Shown here piece after piece: positions 1 to 9,274 of a stretch of 64,000 nt of DNA. This DNA comes from Marinoscillum sp. MHG1-6 (GTDB taxonomy: Bacteria; Bacteroidota; Bacteroidia; Cytophagales; Cyclobacteriaceae). The notes beneath the pieces are model-generated. The model searched no databases. It was not told the DNA's origin and was given only the letters and a program-made list of their open reading frames with translations. A program made the position numbers and the translations under genes. Location of the stretch: positions 620,001 through 684,000 of the forward strand of contig NZ_JAMZMI010000002.1 of NCBI RefSeq assembly GCF_024714475.1, in the 5' to 3' direction. The first letter of the stretch is position 1, and the number at the start of each line of letters is the position of its first letter.

Positions 1-443
1 GGTGGAAAAAGCAGCAAAAGGAGCGTATTAAACTTCAGGTAAAGATGCCTCACCTGACTGACCTTGAAATTCAGGGAGCCTGCGATGGCGATGTGATTGG
101 ATTCGATGAAGAACAGATGAATATTACTATTGAAGGAGTTTCTGACCTTTATGTGAATGTAAACGTCACTGATCTGGATATTGATCTTGAGGGCATCGCT
201 TCTATTGATTTAGTGGGTAAGGGCTTAAGCCTCGATGCTAACGTTGAAGGGGCCTCCAACCTGAACAGCCTGAATTATTTGGTAGATCACATTGACATTG
301 AAGCAGAGGGGGCTTCCAAAGCCACTGTATTTGGCTCGAAATCAATTGAAGCGAGAGCCGATGGAGCCAGTACCATTCGATACAAAGGAAACTCCAATAT
401 CAATATAGAAGAAGATGGTAATGGATCAGTAAAACGCTATTAG
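1..443 (+). CDS. GIN-domain (DUF2807-type) surface protein, C-terminal part
   Basis: The reading frame is open from the window edge (codon phase begins at base 3), so this is the 3' part of a longer gene; the first in-frame ATG at 45 is internal. The visible ~146 residues start with a strand resembling the GIN-domain opening (KLQVKMPHLTDLEIQG) and continue as a beta-helix with recurring EGAS/EGIAS turns. GIN domains (putative auto-transporter adhesin head) are common in Bacteroidota secreted proteins; function is unknown. The signal peptide would lie upstream of the window. A strong terminator follows 28 bases after the stop. Confidence 0.75.
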   Translation, partial: WKKQQKERIKLQVKMPHLTDLEIQGACDGDVIGFDEEQMNITIEGVSDLYVNVNVTDLDIDLEGIASIDLVGKGLSLDANVEGASNLNSLNYLVDHIDIEAEGASKATVFGSKSIEARADGASTIRYKGNSNINIEEDGNGSVKRY

Positions 444-470
444 AAAATACTGTTCACCTCGTGATGAAAG

Positions 471-493
471 CCTGCTAATTGCAGGTTTTTTTT
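471..493 (+). terminator. Rho-independent terminator after the GIN-domain gene
   Basis: CCTGC, a five-base loop TAATT, GCAGG, then eight T residues (486-493). It sits 28 bases after the stop of the plus-strand gene ending at 443 and before the next plus-strand gene. Confidence 0.85.
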
Positions 494-638
494 ATGGAGC
501 AGTTTTATGAGAATGTTAATGATATTTCTGCCATTTAACCAATTACTTACCAACCAGTTAATAAATCGTTAAGCTCTTCAATTGGGTTTGAATGCCTCCC
601 GTAACCCGGTAATTTCATGCACATAATTCTGTTAGATC

Positions 639-1178
639 ATGCAATTACTCACCGCGCTACTGGCACTAACCCACACATTCATCTCCCCTTCCGAAGCTGA
701 CGAAACTACCACCACAGGCTACTCCAAAGGCCTGGTTATACTGGAGCAGGATACACTTAAAGGCATAATTCAAATCAAAATGGATCAAGACCACCTCGTA
801 TTGAAAAATGGATCAAGGTACCGGGTGGTTACTGCACGCGAAATCACCAAAGCGGTCACTCCGGAAGGAACGTACGTTGGATTGGACGCCGGGGAAAACC
901 CTCGACTATTTGAAATGTTATGTGCGCAAAACGGAATGATGATCGTATACCGGGAAAATTTTAAGTACTTCCCTACCGATATCGAAACAACACCTCCATT
1001 TTTTATCTTCGAAAAAGGAAAACTGGAGCCAATCTTCAAAAACAAAGACATCTTGAAGGTCTTTGGGGATGATGACAAATGGATGGCTTATCACATAAAA
1101 ACAAAAAACCTTGACCTGAACTCAAAAGAGGACATGATCAAGGCCTTTGAATATTATGAATCAGAAAAAATCTTTTAA
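639..1178 (+). CDS. Secreted protein of unknown function
   Basis: 179 residues starting at an ATG, with a short hydrophobic N-terminus ([14 protein letters not shown]) that looks like a signal peptide. The mature part contains a [16 protein letters not shown] segment of the kind seen at the start of small beta-rich Bacteroidota periplasmic proteins that carry a repeated 'x-L-x-G-x-I' strand, but I do not recognise a named family. It is a single-gene unit: a terminator lies upstream and its last four bases overlap the convergent leuA stop. Coding status is supported by length, a plausible signal sequence and absence of any better frame; the antisense frame inside it is a shadow. Confidence 0.6.
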   Translation: MQLLTALLALTHTFISPSEADETTTTGYSKGLVILEQDTLKGIIQIKMDQDHLVLKNGSRYRVVTAREITKAVTPEGTYVGLDAGENPRLFEMLCAQNGMMIVYRENFKYFPTDIETTPPFFIFEKGKLEPIFKNKDILKVFGDDDKWMAYHIKTKNLDLNSKEDMIKAFEYYESEKIF

Positions 1179-2695
1179 ACCGTACCGGCCAGAGACTTAT
1201 TCTTTATGGAAGCAATCTTATTAATGGCATCAATATATGCTTTGATTGAAGCAATTACGACGTCCTGGTGCACTCCAAATCCAATATACATTTGCTCCTG
1301 GTACTTCACCCTTACGTGAACTTTTCCAGCATCGCTTCTGTCTCCTATTGATTGCACCAAAAACTCATCAATGTTCACTTTCTCACCAATGATTTTGTCA
1401 ACAGCATTATAAGAAGCCTCCACAGAACCTTCACCAGTCGCAGTGGCTGTCATCTCTTCACTTCCCACCTTCATGGTGATCGTTGAAGTTACCTGTCCAT
1501 TGCTTTCATACGACAGCTGAACATTTTCAAAACTGAAGCCACCTTCAGGAAGTTTTCCATCTACCAATACAATCAAGTCATCGTCTGAGATGTCCTTTTT
1601 CTCATCGGCTAGCTTTAGAAACTCTTCGTAAACTTGCTCTACCCTTTCGTTTGATAGATCGTAGTTCAGTCGCTCCAAATGATATTTCAAGGCGGCCTTA
1701 CCACTTCTGGCAGTCAGAATGATGGAGTTTTGAGGAACCCCAACATCTGCCGGATCCATGATTTCATAACTCTCTCTATGCTTGATCACTCCATCCTGGT
1801 GAATACCAGAACTATGAGCAAAGGCATTTCTACCAACAATCGCCTTATTAGGCTGCACTGGCATTCGCATCATTTTGCTCACCAAAAGGCTCAAGGCATA
1901 TATTCTGTTACTCTGAATGTTCGTGTGTAGATCTACATCCTTATGGGTCTGAAGAATCATGGCAACTTCTTCTAGTGAAGTGTTACCTGCACGCTCTCCG
2001 ATACCATTGATGGTCACCTCCACCTGGCGCGCTCCATTCAGCACCCCAGAAATAGTATTAGCTGTAGCCAATCCCAAATCGTTATGGCAATGACATGAGA
2101 TAATTGCCTTATCGATGTCCTTTACATTATCCTTAAGGTATTTGATCTTAGCACCGTATTCCTCAGGAAGACAGTATCCGGTAGTGTCCGGGATATTCAC
2201 AACCGTAGCTCCGGCAGCGATTACTGCCTCTACCATACGAGCCAAATATTCATTATCGGCTCTACCCGCATCCTCACAGTAAAACTCTACATCCTCAACA
2301 TACTTCTTCGCATACTTCGTAGCCTTTATCGCACGTTCCAAAATACCCTCACGGTTACTTCTGAATTTGTATTTGATATGATAATCTGACGCCCCAATAC
2401 CGGTGTGAATTCGCTTGTGTTTTGCAAATTTCAAAGCATCCGCAGCAAAATCTATGTCCTTTTCTACGGCTCTTGTCAGCGCACATATGGTAGGTTCACT
2501 TACCGCCTTAGAAATCTCTATTACCGAATTAAAATCCATCGGGCTGGAGATTGGAAAACCAGCTTCAATGATGTCAACTCCCAGTATCTCAAGCTCTTTC
2601 GCAATTTCGATTTTTTCCGGAGTAGACAACTGGCAACCTGGCACCTGCTCACCATCCCTAAGGGTGGTATCAAAAACATAAACTTTATCGCTCAT
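1175..2695 (-). CDS. leuA: 2-isopropylmalate synthase
   Basis: Condenses acetyl-CoA with 2-oxoisovalerate, the first committed step of leucine synthesis. The 506 residues have the usual full length: a catalytic TIM barrel opening with [13 protein letters not shown] (residues 9-21), the metal ligand motif [10 protein letters not shown] (about 202-211) and GERAGN (about 233-238), then a C-terminal leucine-binding LeuA dimer domain from about residue 390 ([17 protein letters not shown] onward), so feedback inhibition by leucine is expected. The gene stands alone, without leuBCD beside it, and its end overlaps the convergent upstream neighbour by four bases. Related citramalate or homocitrate synthases are possible in principle, but the motifs fit leuA best. 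Confidence 0.93.
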   Translation of the reverse strand: MSDKVYVFDTTLRDGEQVPGCQLSTPEKIEIAKELEILGVDIIEAGFPISSPMDFNSVIEISKAVSEPTICALTRAVEKDIDFAADALKFAKHKRIHTGIGASDYHIKYKFRSNREGILERAIKATKYAKKYVEDVEFYCEDAGRADNEYLARMVEAVIAAGATVVNIPDTTGYCLPEEYGAKIKYLKDNVKDIDKAIISCHCHNDLGLATANTISGVLNGARQVEVTINGIGERAGNTSLEEVAMILQTHKDVDLHTNIQSNRIYALSLLVSKMMRMPVQPNKAIVGRNAFAHSSGIHQDGVIKHRESYEIMDPADVGVPQNSIILTARSGKAALKYHLERLNYDLSNERVEQVYEEFLKLADEKKDISDDDLIVLVDGKLPEGGFSFENVQLSYESNGQVTSTITMKVGSEEMTATATGEGSVEASYNAVDKIIGEKVNIDEFLVQSIGDRSDAGKVHVRVKYQEQMYIGFGVHQDVVIASIKAYIDAINKIASIKNKSLAGTV

Positions 2696-2809
2696 ATAAT
2701 ACTGTTTTTAACTTTTTATATAACCCAATTCAGACCCTACAACGTTCCTGTTAATCCCTTTTTTATGACGCAGCTATCCTGTCACACAAATCTTGAATTT
2801 GGGCTTCAA

Positions 2810-2817
2810 CAAAAGTA
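2810..2817 (-). promoter_or_regulatory. Candidate leuA promoter (-7 element)
   Basis: Read on the minus strand the bases are TACTTTTG, a full match to the Bacteroidota -7 consensus TAnnTTTG. A TTTG that could be the -33 element lies at 2843-2846 but the spacing (25 bases) is too long, so the call is tentative. Transcription would start near 2803, giving leuA a leader of about 105 bases in which I see no obvious leucine-rich leader peptide. Confidence 0.35.
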
Positions 2818-2937
2818 TGACTCTTTATAGCCCATTAGAAACCAAATTAGATTTTAATTACGATTTCTAATGCAAGTACCTATTCAATAAAGTTCGCAAT
2901 ATTTTAATATCATTACAAATGAATCGATTTAAGTACA

Positions 2938-4479
2938 ATGTCTAAAGAACGGTCAGATCATTTATTCACCCTCATCAAATCACTGAAGAAGAGTGAGAAA
3001 AGATACTTTAAATTACGAAACAGTCCTGTAAGCGGATCTGACCATAAATACCTGAAACTCTTTGATGAAATGGACAACATGAAGGAGTTCAATGAGGAAA
3101 AGGTACTGAAAGAAAATGAGTGGATCAGGAAGGACCAATTCAGTAATCTGAAAGCCAATCTTTACAAGAAAATTCTCCAAAGCCTAAAAGAGTATACCAC
3201 CAGCACAAACGAAGATATATCCATCAGGGAAAACATCGATTATATACAAATCCTTTTTGATAGAAGTTTGTACAGCCAAAGCATGCAGCTACTGCAGAAG
3301 GTCAAAAAGGCAGTTAAGAAAAGCGATAATCAGGAGCTGCACCTTGAAGTGCTAAAATGGGAGAAAAACCTCCTCCCTTATTCCCTGGGGAAAAATAATC
3401 AGGAACGAGTAAAGCAGATCGTTGATGAAAGCAACGAAGTAAACGAACGTATCTCGCGTATCAACCTGCTTACAAACCTGACCGTGGAGCTCAATGCCAT
3501 CTACATCAAGTTGGGCTACCTTAGAAACAAAGAGGATTTCTTACATATCAACGAGATCTTCGTAGACAAGCTTCCAAAGTATGACGAAGCCGTCCTCTCC
3601 TTTTCGGAAAAGCTGATTTGGTATGACATTCATTTTAGCTACTACAACTTCATCCAGGATTTTGAGCAGGCACATGAATTTGCTTATAAATGGGTAAACT
3701 TATTTCCCGTGGTTCCTTCCTCCTCTCACAACTTCGAAAAGTACCTGAGAGGATTAAATCACCTCCTCAATATGCAGGAACGACTTTATCTAAGTTCGGA
3801 TTTTGTCCAAACGCATAGACTGTTGAGGGAGTTAGCCAACCACAGGGTTGTTAAGATGAATGAAAACATCCAGATACGTCTGTTCAAATACTCCTACGCA
3901 CATCAGTTCAATGGGTATATAATGACCGGAGAGTTCAAAAAGGCCGTGAAACTTCTAAGAAAAATCGAGAAACGATTGGAAGGTTTTATCGGCATGCTGG
4001 ACAAGCACTCCGAGTTAGTGCTTTTCTATAAAATCGCCAGCCTCTACCTGGGAAATGATGATCACAGGGATGCGCTTAAATGGCTCAATCGTATCATCAA
4101 CTCTGAAGATCAGGACATACGAGAGGATGTGCACTCCTTCGCAAGAATCCTGAACCTCATAGTCCATTATGAGCTAGGGAACAACGATGTGATTGAATAT
4201 TACATTCGATCTACCTACCGTTTCCTTTTGAAAAAACACGACATGCACTTGTACCAGCAGTATATTCTGGATTTCATTCGGAGCCTAAGCAAAGACACCA
4301 CAACAAGCCTTTTAGAGCGTTTCATTTGGCTAAGGAAGAAAATGGTTGAGCTCTCAGCGAGCAAATATGATAAGCGACCATTTGTATACTTTGACATTAT
4401 TTCCTGGCTAGACAGTAAAATTGAAAACCGTCCGGTTGCTGAGGTGATCAAGCAAAAGGCACACAACCTCATTAAATAG
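2938..4479 (+). CDS. Large helical-repeat protein of unknown function
   Basis: 513 residues, almost entirely predicted alpha-helical and rich in Lys, Glu and Leu, with no signal peptide, so probably cytoplasmic. Recurrent helix pairs such as YSQSMQLLQKVKKAVK, EFKKAVKLLRKIEKRL and DHRDALKWLNRIIN look like TPR-type repeats spread over roughly residues 100-420. The N-terminus (SKERSDHLFTLIKSLKKSEKRYFKLR) is basic and is typical of a protein conserved in Cytophagales and relatives whose role is unknown to me. It is divergent from leuA and has no obvious operon partner; a scaffold role is inference from the fold only. Confidence 0.8.
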   Translation: MSKERSDHLFTLIKSLKKSEKRYFKLRNSPVSGSDHKYLKLFDEMDNMKEFNEEKVLKENEWIRKDQFSNLKANLYKKILQSLKEYTTSTNEDISIRENIDYIQILFDRSLYSQSMQLLQKVKKAVKKSDNQELHLEVLKWEKNLLPYSLGKNNQERVKQIVDESNEVNERISRINLLTNLTVELNAIYIKLGYLRNKEDFLHINEIFVDKLPKYDEAVLSFSEKLIWYDIHFSYYNFIQDFEQAHEFAYKWVNLFPVVPSSSHNFEKYLRGLNHLLNMQERLYLSSDFVQTHRLLRELANHRVVKMNENIQIRLFKYSYAHQFNGYIMTGEFKKAVKLLRKIEKRLEGFIGMLDKHSELVLFYKIASLYLGNDDHRDALKWLNRIINSEDQDIREDVHSFARILNLIVHYELGNNDVIEYYIRSTYRFLLKKHDMHLYQQYILDFIRSLSKDTTTSLLERFIWLRKKMVELSASKYDKRPFVYFDIISWLDSKIENRPVAEVIKQKAHNLIK

Positions 4480-4553
4480 GCTCATTTGGTTAAAAAGGCA
4501 TTAGAATTTTAATCGTTTTTTCGCTAACTTATTAGTACCATTCAACGCCTATC

Positions 4554-5042
4554 ATGACAATCAACGAAACCATTAAGGATCTTAATGAGGTCTTTGAAGG
4601 AACCCCATGGTTTGGTCAAAGCCTATCCTCTTACATCCAGGAGATAAAGGGTGATGAGCTCAATTTCTCAATTGATGGAGGAAATTCTATTGGCGAAATA
4701 CTGAACCATATGATTCATTGGCGGCAATTTGTGATAGACAAAATCCAAAACCCTCATGGTGGCACTGAAACCTGGTCCATAGGGCAAACCAATGAAGCTG
4801 ACTGGCCGAAAAAGAAATACCTACCATCCGATAAAGACCTACTGGTGGGTAAACTTCGGGAAACTCAAAAGATACTTATACAGACCCTGGAAGAAACACC
4901 GGATGATCTGCTAAAAGAAAAAGTTATCGGAAGGGACTATAACTTCGAGCATATGCTGAAGGGAATTATCCATCATGACATCTATCATCTCGGCCAACTC
5001 TACATGCTCATTTCTCATACAAAGCATTACTCAAAAGCTTAG
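4554..5042 (+). CDS. DinB-family four-helix protein
   Basis: 162 residues with the layout of the DinB/YfiT superfamily of putative metal-dependent enzymes: an N-terminal helix, LNHMIHWRQF carrying His52/His55, and a C-terminal IIHHDIYHLGQ with His140/141 and His145. The classical metal triad is one His from the first motif and two from the last, so it is intact. Members include bacillithiol transferases and uncharacterised proteins; the substrate cannot be read from sequence. It lies 11 to 17 bases upstream of the cysteine-cluster gene and is probably co-transcribed with it. A second, distinct DinB protein occurs at 23990. Confidence 0.85.
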   Translation: MTINETIKDLNEVFEGTPWFGQSLSSYIQEIKGDELNFSIDGGNSIGEILNHMIHWRQFVIDKIQNPHGGTETWSIGQTNEADWPKKKYLPSDKDLLVGKLRETQKILIQTLEETPDDLLKEKVIGRDYNFEHMLKGIIHHDIYHLGQLYMLISHTKHYSKA

Positions 5043-5059
5043 AGAGTCTATCATTGCAT

Positions 5060-5542
5060 ATGATTTACCAGAAAGACCTGGAGCAAGCAGACAAAAACAG
5101 AAAGCCCAATCGTTCGCTTCTAAAAAAACTAAAGAAGCAAAAGCCTAAAGATCTGGATGATCAATTTCATGCCTTGCACGAAGAAGTGTTTCAGGAAATT
5201 GACTGCCTTGAATGTGCTAACTGCTGCAAAACCACTTCCCCTCTATTTCTGGAATCTGATATTGAGCGACTTTCGAAAGCGCTGAAAATGAAAGTTCCTG
5301 ATTTTATTAATAGTTACCTCCAGCGGGACGAAGAGGGAGACTATATCCTACAACAGGCGCCTTGCCCCTTTCTGGGTGATGACAATAAATGCATCGTTTA
5401 TGAAAGCAGACCTAAAGCGTGCCGAGAATATCCTCACACTGATCGTAAAAGAATGTTTCAGATCACAGACTTAACTTATAACAACACGCTGATCTGTCCC
5501 GCAGTCAGCAGGATAGTGACACAGCTTTACAATATTTACTGA
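5060..5542 (+). CDS. YkgJ-type cysteine-cluster protein
   Basis: 160 residues with the zinc- or iron-chelating YkgJ (CxxCxxxCC) pattern: DCLECANCCK, then PCPFLGDDNKCIVYESRP and KACREYP, together eight conserved cysteines. The family is predicted to bind metal; biochemical role is unknown. The longest frame begins at a TTG at 5054, but the ATG two codons in (5060, MIYQKDLEQ) is the more likely start. The N-terminal 40 residues are very basic (KKLKKQKPK). The stop overlaps the convergent lipoprotein gene by seven bases. Confidence 0.88.
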   Translation: MIYQKDLEQADKNRKPNRSLLKKLKKQKPKDLDDQFHALHEEVFQEIDCLECANCCKTTSPLFLESDIERLSKALKMKVPDFINSYLQRDEEGDYILQQAPCPFLGDDNKCIVYESRPKACREYPHTDRKRMFQITDLTYNNTLICPAVSRIVTQLYNIY

Positions 5543-6726
5543 ATGAATGATTTTAGCTGATCTGCACTAAGCTTCTTTAAAAATGCCCGCTCAAACCTTC
5601 CTGAAACATAGGTTGAGCCAAGAACCAACAGAGCATTCTCATCATCAACTTTTATTGAAGAGAGTGTAAACGCATTTTGATAACCAATTCGCTCAATGCC
5701 CACCATCTGACCAGAGGCGTAATCATAGATATATAGCACGACTTGTCTGTTCTGAGTCTCAGCAGCTACAACTACATATTGATTGCCCCCGTTTTCCCAA
5801 AGGACAATATCCGCTTTGCTTCTTGATTTAAGTTCCGAAATGGTCCCTTGAGCCAAATCAATACTTGAATTGATCCCATTAGGATCCAGGGTAGCCGCAG
5901 GTGTGACAAAATTGTCATTGAACTGGAAGCCCACTAGCGAGAAGTTGCTACCTATTACCGGCATGGCTGCAGAAACTCCACCATCAGTTGCCTGGCCTTG
6001 CAACACGCCATCAGGCGCATCTCCAAAACTGCTGAACACCAAGGAAAGTGTATAGTTATAAAAGCCATTAAAGTACACCTGACCAGTACCCGCTAATTCC
6101 CCGCAGAAAAATGGGAGTCCTGATCTTTCATTATCTACGAAATGTGAAATAATTTGAGCTTCAACATCACTCCCTGCCCCGATGGTATAGCCAATACCCT
6201 GCAAGAAAGTTCCATCAGCGGAGACCCTTGAAATGACCGTCTGAAGTGCTTCCGGATTATAAGTAAGCACCAACAACTCATCCGCATCGTTAACCGAACC
6301 CGCCAATGGATAAGATGGTCCGGCCACAGCCGTCGCGATATTAAAGCCTGACAATGTAGGAGTCACTGATATCAATACAGTTGACAACGTGGGTTCATGC
6401 ATGGCAAAGAAGAAATACCCGGTATCTACTTGCATGAAACCACCCACAGGAGCCACATATTCAACATCGGCAGTTTGCTCAGCCACGAAATCTCCCTTCT
6501 CATCCAATTGTATCACTTGGACACCGCTAAAATCAGATTCATCTAACTGGGTAGCTGCAAGAATCAGAAAGCCCTCTTCAGTCTTCACCATGTCAATAGG
6601 GTGATAAGCGACCTCAGCTGAACTGTGATCATATATTTTGGTAAATGAGTCAGTTGCATCAAAGCTTTCATCCCCACATGACCAGAAACCGTAAGCGGCA
6701 AGCAGAATTATATACGCTCTTCTCAT
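5536..6726 (-). CDS. Lipoprotein, probable beta-propeller-like
   Basis: 396 residues with a lipoprotein signal ending in GFWSC (Cys17), so anchored in the envelope. The mature part repeats short strands of the form 'GFLILAATQ', 'GYFFFAMHE', 'ELLVLTYNP', 'ALLVLGSTY', each followed by a turn, as in bladed propellers of the delta-60 or SBBP kind, but I do not recognise a named family. It is the last gene of the minus-strand run DUF1800, DUF1501, barrel, lipoprotein, two bases after the barrel gene, so a shared envelope role is likely. Confidence 0.75.
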   Translation of the reverse strand: MRRAYIILLAAYGFWSCGDESFDATDSFTKIYDHSSAEVAYHPIDMVKTEEGFLILAATQLDESDFSGVQVIQLDEKGDFVAEQTADVEYVAPVGGFMQVDTGYFFFAMHEPTLSTVLISVTPTLSGFNIATAVAGPSYPLAGSVNDADELLVLTYNPEALQTVISRVSADGTFLQGIGYTIGAGSDVEAQIISHFVDNERSGLPFFCGELAGTGQVYFNGFYNYTLSLVFSSFGDAPDGVLQGQATDGGVSAAMPVIGSNFSLVGFQFNDNFVTPAATLDPNGINSSIDLAQGTISELKSRSKADIVLWENGGNQYVVVAAETQNRQVVLYIYDYASGQMVGIERIGYQNAFTLSSIKVDDENALLVLGSTYVSGRFERAFLKKLSADQLKSFIQ

Positions 6727-6728
6727 GA

Positions 6729-7601
6729 TTAATAAGGTTGAAAGGTTTTGTCAATATATCGCAACGGAAACACCAGGCTGACCGAGACATTGATATTATT
6801 CAAATTGATCTTATCATTTGCTTCACCTAAAGAGGATAGTTCATTATCCCGGTATTGCTTTTCCCTGTCCGTTATAGATCTAAAGGACTGTTGATAGGAC
6901 GCAGCCAGTATCGTCCTCACATTGAAGTAATCAAAAGCGGCTCCTAGTCCACCAAGGGCTCCAAAATAGTTCTGAAACTCCTTTGTCACTCCAATGGAAA
7001 ACTGCCCACCCGGGGACTCTACCCCACCACCTGAGCTGTAATCAAAATAGGTAACCTTAGCATCCTTTCCGGCTGAGATAACAAACGAATAAAATAAGCC
7101 TCCAAAGACAAAAGGACTAATTTGACCTCTTCTGTAAATCTCATATTGCAACACCAGCGGAATCTCCAGAAAGTTGACATACTGACTCACATCATATTGC
7201 GTGGCAAATTGTGTCTCCCCACCTGTCCCAAACCATTGTCGTTCGCTTGTGTACGAGTAGTTAACATGTTTGTAAGAAGGTTGCAGTCCAATGGAAATGC
7301 CCTTATGATAAAAAGAGATATCCATGCCTGCCATGGCTCCGATATCCTGAAAATTATGATAATCCTTTTCCAACTCGCTTGTCTCATAATCTATTGGACT
7401 AAAGGCACTCACTTTATCACTCGGAAAAGGTTGAGAGAAATTTGCCCCAAATCGAATACCAAGCCACCACTGTGTATCCAGGAAAGAATCAAATGATGAC
7501 GGCATCTGCTTGGGACGCTGAGCCAGGAGACTTAATGTAAACAGGCAGCAAACGATGGTTAGCAGACCTCTATTTGCGGATAAATAGACGCTTCGTGTCA
7601 T
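6729..7601 (-). CDS. Outer-membrane beta-barrel protein (PorT-like)
   Basis: 290 residues with a signal peptide (GLLTIVCCLFTLSLLAQ) and a mature region of alternating aromatic/polar strands (IRFGANFSQPF, ISIGLQPSYKHVNYSY, FGGLFYSFVIS), the pattern of the small outer-membrane barrel families of Bacteroidota. The C-terminus (SVSLVFPLRYIDKTFQPY) ends as a barrel strand. The start ATG lies inside the 3' end of the DUF1501 gene, so the two genes overlap by 32 bases; no later Met gives an intact signal peptide, so this start is kept. It may form the membrane partner of the two large exported proteins upstream. Confidence 0.8.
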   Translation of the reverse strand: MTRSVYLSANRGLLTIVCCLFTLSLLAQRPKQMPSSFDSFLDTQWWLGIRFGANFSQPFPSDKVSAFSPIDYETSELEKDYHNFQDIGAMAGMDISFYHKGISIGLQPSYKHVNYSYTSERQWFGTGGETQFATQYDVSQYVNFLEIPLVLQYEIYRRGQISPFVFGGLFYSFVISAGKDAKVTYFDYSSGGGVESPGGQFSIGVTKEFQNYFGALGGLGAAFDYFNVRTILAASYQQSFRSITDREKQYRDNELSSLGEANDKINLNNINVSVSLVFPLRYIDKTFQPY

Positions 7602-9273
7602 TCAGTTTTTGAGATTTGGCTTTAACAAAATAAATACCCGGGCGGGCGTTGTTCAATTGGAAAGTCACAATATGCTTTCCCGGACTCATATTACGCACTG
7701 TTCGCATCACCACCTTCCCCTGCATATCGATCAACTCAACAGTCACCGCTTGGTAGTCATTGACCACAATATTAGCCTGGGTATAGTTGCTAGCTGGATT
7801 GGGATATAAAGAATCAATTTTATATTTCGCTCTTAAAAAATCAGAACCTGAGGTAATGGTTTCTTTTATCAAATCCATTGGTTCGTAATTAGACCCATCA
7901 GGCGCAGGACCAGAAATAAAGTCCCTGAAGAAAATATGATCTGTAATCACCTGGGGCTCAACTCCCATCCATTCGTTCAGGACATTGGCATAGATCTGCC
8001 TGTAATCAAACTGCATCTGAACATTATTCTGACTTAAGTCAGGGTTGGTCCCGTACACCCCCGGTTTCACACCAGCTCCGAACATCATCACCGGACCTCC
8101 GGTCCCATGATCAGTCCCGTAGCTACCATTGCTGTGTATTCGTCTTCCAAACTCAGACATCGACATTGTCAGTACCCTCTGGGCAAGTCCCCTTTGACTA
8201 AGATCTGCATCAAACGCCCGCATGGCCGAAGAGATATGGTACAGTAAGGCTCCGTGAGCTCCCATTGTAGAATCATACGACTCACTCTGATCTGCATGCG
8301 TATCAAATCCACCAATTTTTACCAGAAAAACCTTGGTTTTAATGCCCCCTTCGAGCAAACGAGCAATTAACTGAAGTTGTCCATTAAGATTGTTTCTTCT
8401 GCTTCCTGCCGGGGCATTAAATGGGTAATATTCAGGATAGGTGACTTTGGTCTCGCTCGCACTTTCATAGATAGCCGCAAGACGCTTGATATAATACTCA
8501 GATTTATCCTCCAGCCCCAAAATCCAGTTCATCTCCTTACCGTAGGCGCTATTATTCAAAAAAGCAGGTGGAGTCCCGCGCGGGTCGATCCCTTCATCGG
8601 TAAATCCTTCCAGGTTTTCCACCAGAGCTGCGAGGCCCGAGGGTCCGCTACCGAGGCTGATTGAAGTTGGAATGTTTCCGGTCTGATGAAACAAAAGTGA
8701 TACGTCATTTCCCATCTCCAACGCTAAAGGGTCAAGCATATCAGCAGAAGGAAAATCATCAGGGTAAGAAAGCGGCGCATATTCCTGGTTGAGATAACGT
8801 CCTATCCAACCTGATGAGAAGTAATCATCTGCATCACCTCCCATGAACCAAATATCTCTTCCTCGGAAATGCGATCCATTATTATTTTCGTATGAAACAC
8901 CTTGAAAAACGGCTGCCTTACCCCGATCGTACATTTCCTTAAAATCCTGCATATCAGGGTGTAGCCCTATCTGATCGGAGTCGGCTATGGTACTATCCAA
9001 GGGAATGACCGTCCTCAATCCGGACTTATAAGGCAAAGCAATATTGGCTCTTCGGCTGTAGTATTCATCATAGTTTGCTAGTGGAATAAAGGTATTTAGA
9101 CCGTCATTTCCACCATGCATTTGTAGAATGATCAGTACTCGATCATTGGAGCTTTGCGCTGCCAGTTCCTGTAAGTTTCTATGAGAAGCCAGAATCTGTA
9201 GAGGAACCCCATGGAACGCGATGGGAGCTCCCGCCGCAAAACCTAGTCGCTTGATAAAATTTCGTCTTCGCAT
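7570..9273 (-). CDS. DUF1501 exported protein with T9SS sorting domain
   Basis: 567 residues. The N-terminus MRRRNFIKRLGFAAGAPIAF is a twin-arginine-like signal. Residues of about 40-470 show the DUF1501 (sulfatase/alkaline-phosphatase fold) pattern, for example QMHGGNDGLNTFIPL, GGFDTHADQ and EFGRRIHSNGSYGTDHG, with conserved Asp/His metal-ligand candidates. The last ~75 residues (SLYPNPASN ... GIYFVKA) are a type A T9SS C-terminal domain, so the protein should be secreted and attached at the cell surface. It follows DUF1800 by one base, the usual partner. The substrate is unknown; enzymatic activity of DUF1501 proteins has not been firmly shown. Confidence 0.92.
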   Translation of the reverse strand: MRRRNFIKRLGFAAGAPIAFHGVPLQILASHRNLQELAAQSSNDRVLIILQMHGGNDGLNTFIPLANYDEYYSRRANIALPYKSGLRTVIPLDSTIADSDQIGLHPDMQDFKEMYDRGKAAVFQGVSYENNNGSHFRGRDIWFMGGDADDYFSSGWIGRYLNQEYAPLSYPDDFPSADMLDPLALEMGNDVSLLFHQTGNIPTSISLGSGPSGLAALVENLEGFTDEGIDPRGTPPAFLNNSAYGKEMNWILGLEDKSEYYIKRLAAIYESASETKVTYPEYYPFNAPAGSRRNNLNGQLQLIARLLEGGIKTKVFLVKIGGFDTHADQSESYDSTMGAHGALLYHISSAMRAFDADLSQRGLAQRVLTMSMSEFGRRIHSNGSYGTDHGTGGPVMMFGAGVKPGVYGTNPDLSQNNVQMQFDYRQIYANVLNEWMGVEPQVITDHIFFRDFISGPAPDGSNYEPMDLIKETITSGSDFLRAKYKIDSLYPNPASNYTQANIVVNDYQAVTVELIDMQGKVVMRTVRNMSPGKHIVTFQLNNARPGIYFVKAKSQKLNDTKRLFIRK

Positions 9274-9274
9274 A

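Noticed and set aside
2405-2830. Frame of 141 codons on the plus strand across leuA and its upstream region
   Set aside because: It is antisense to leuA for most of its length and its translation lacks any coherent protein features.
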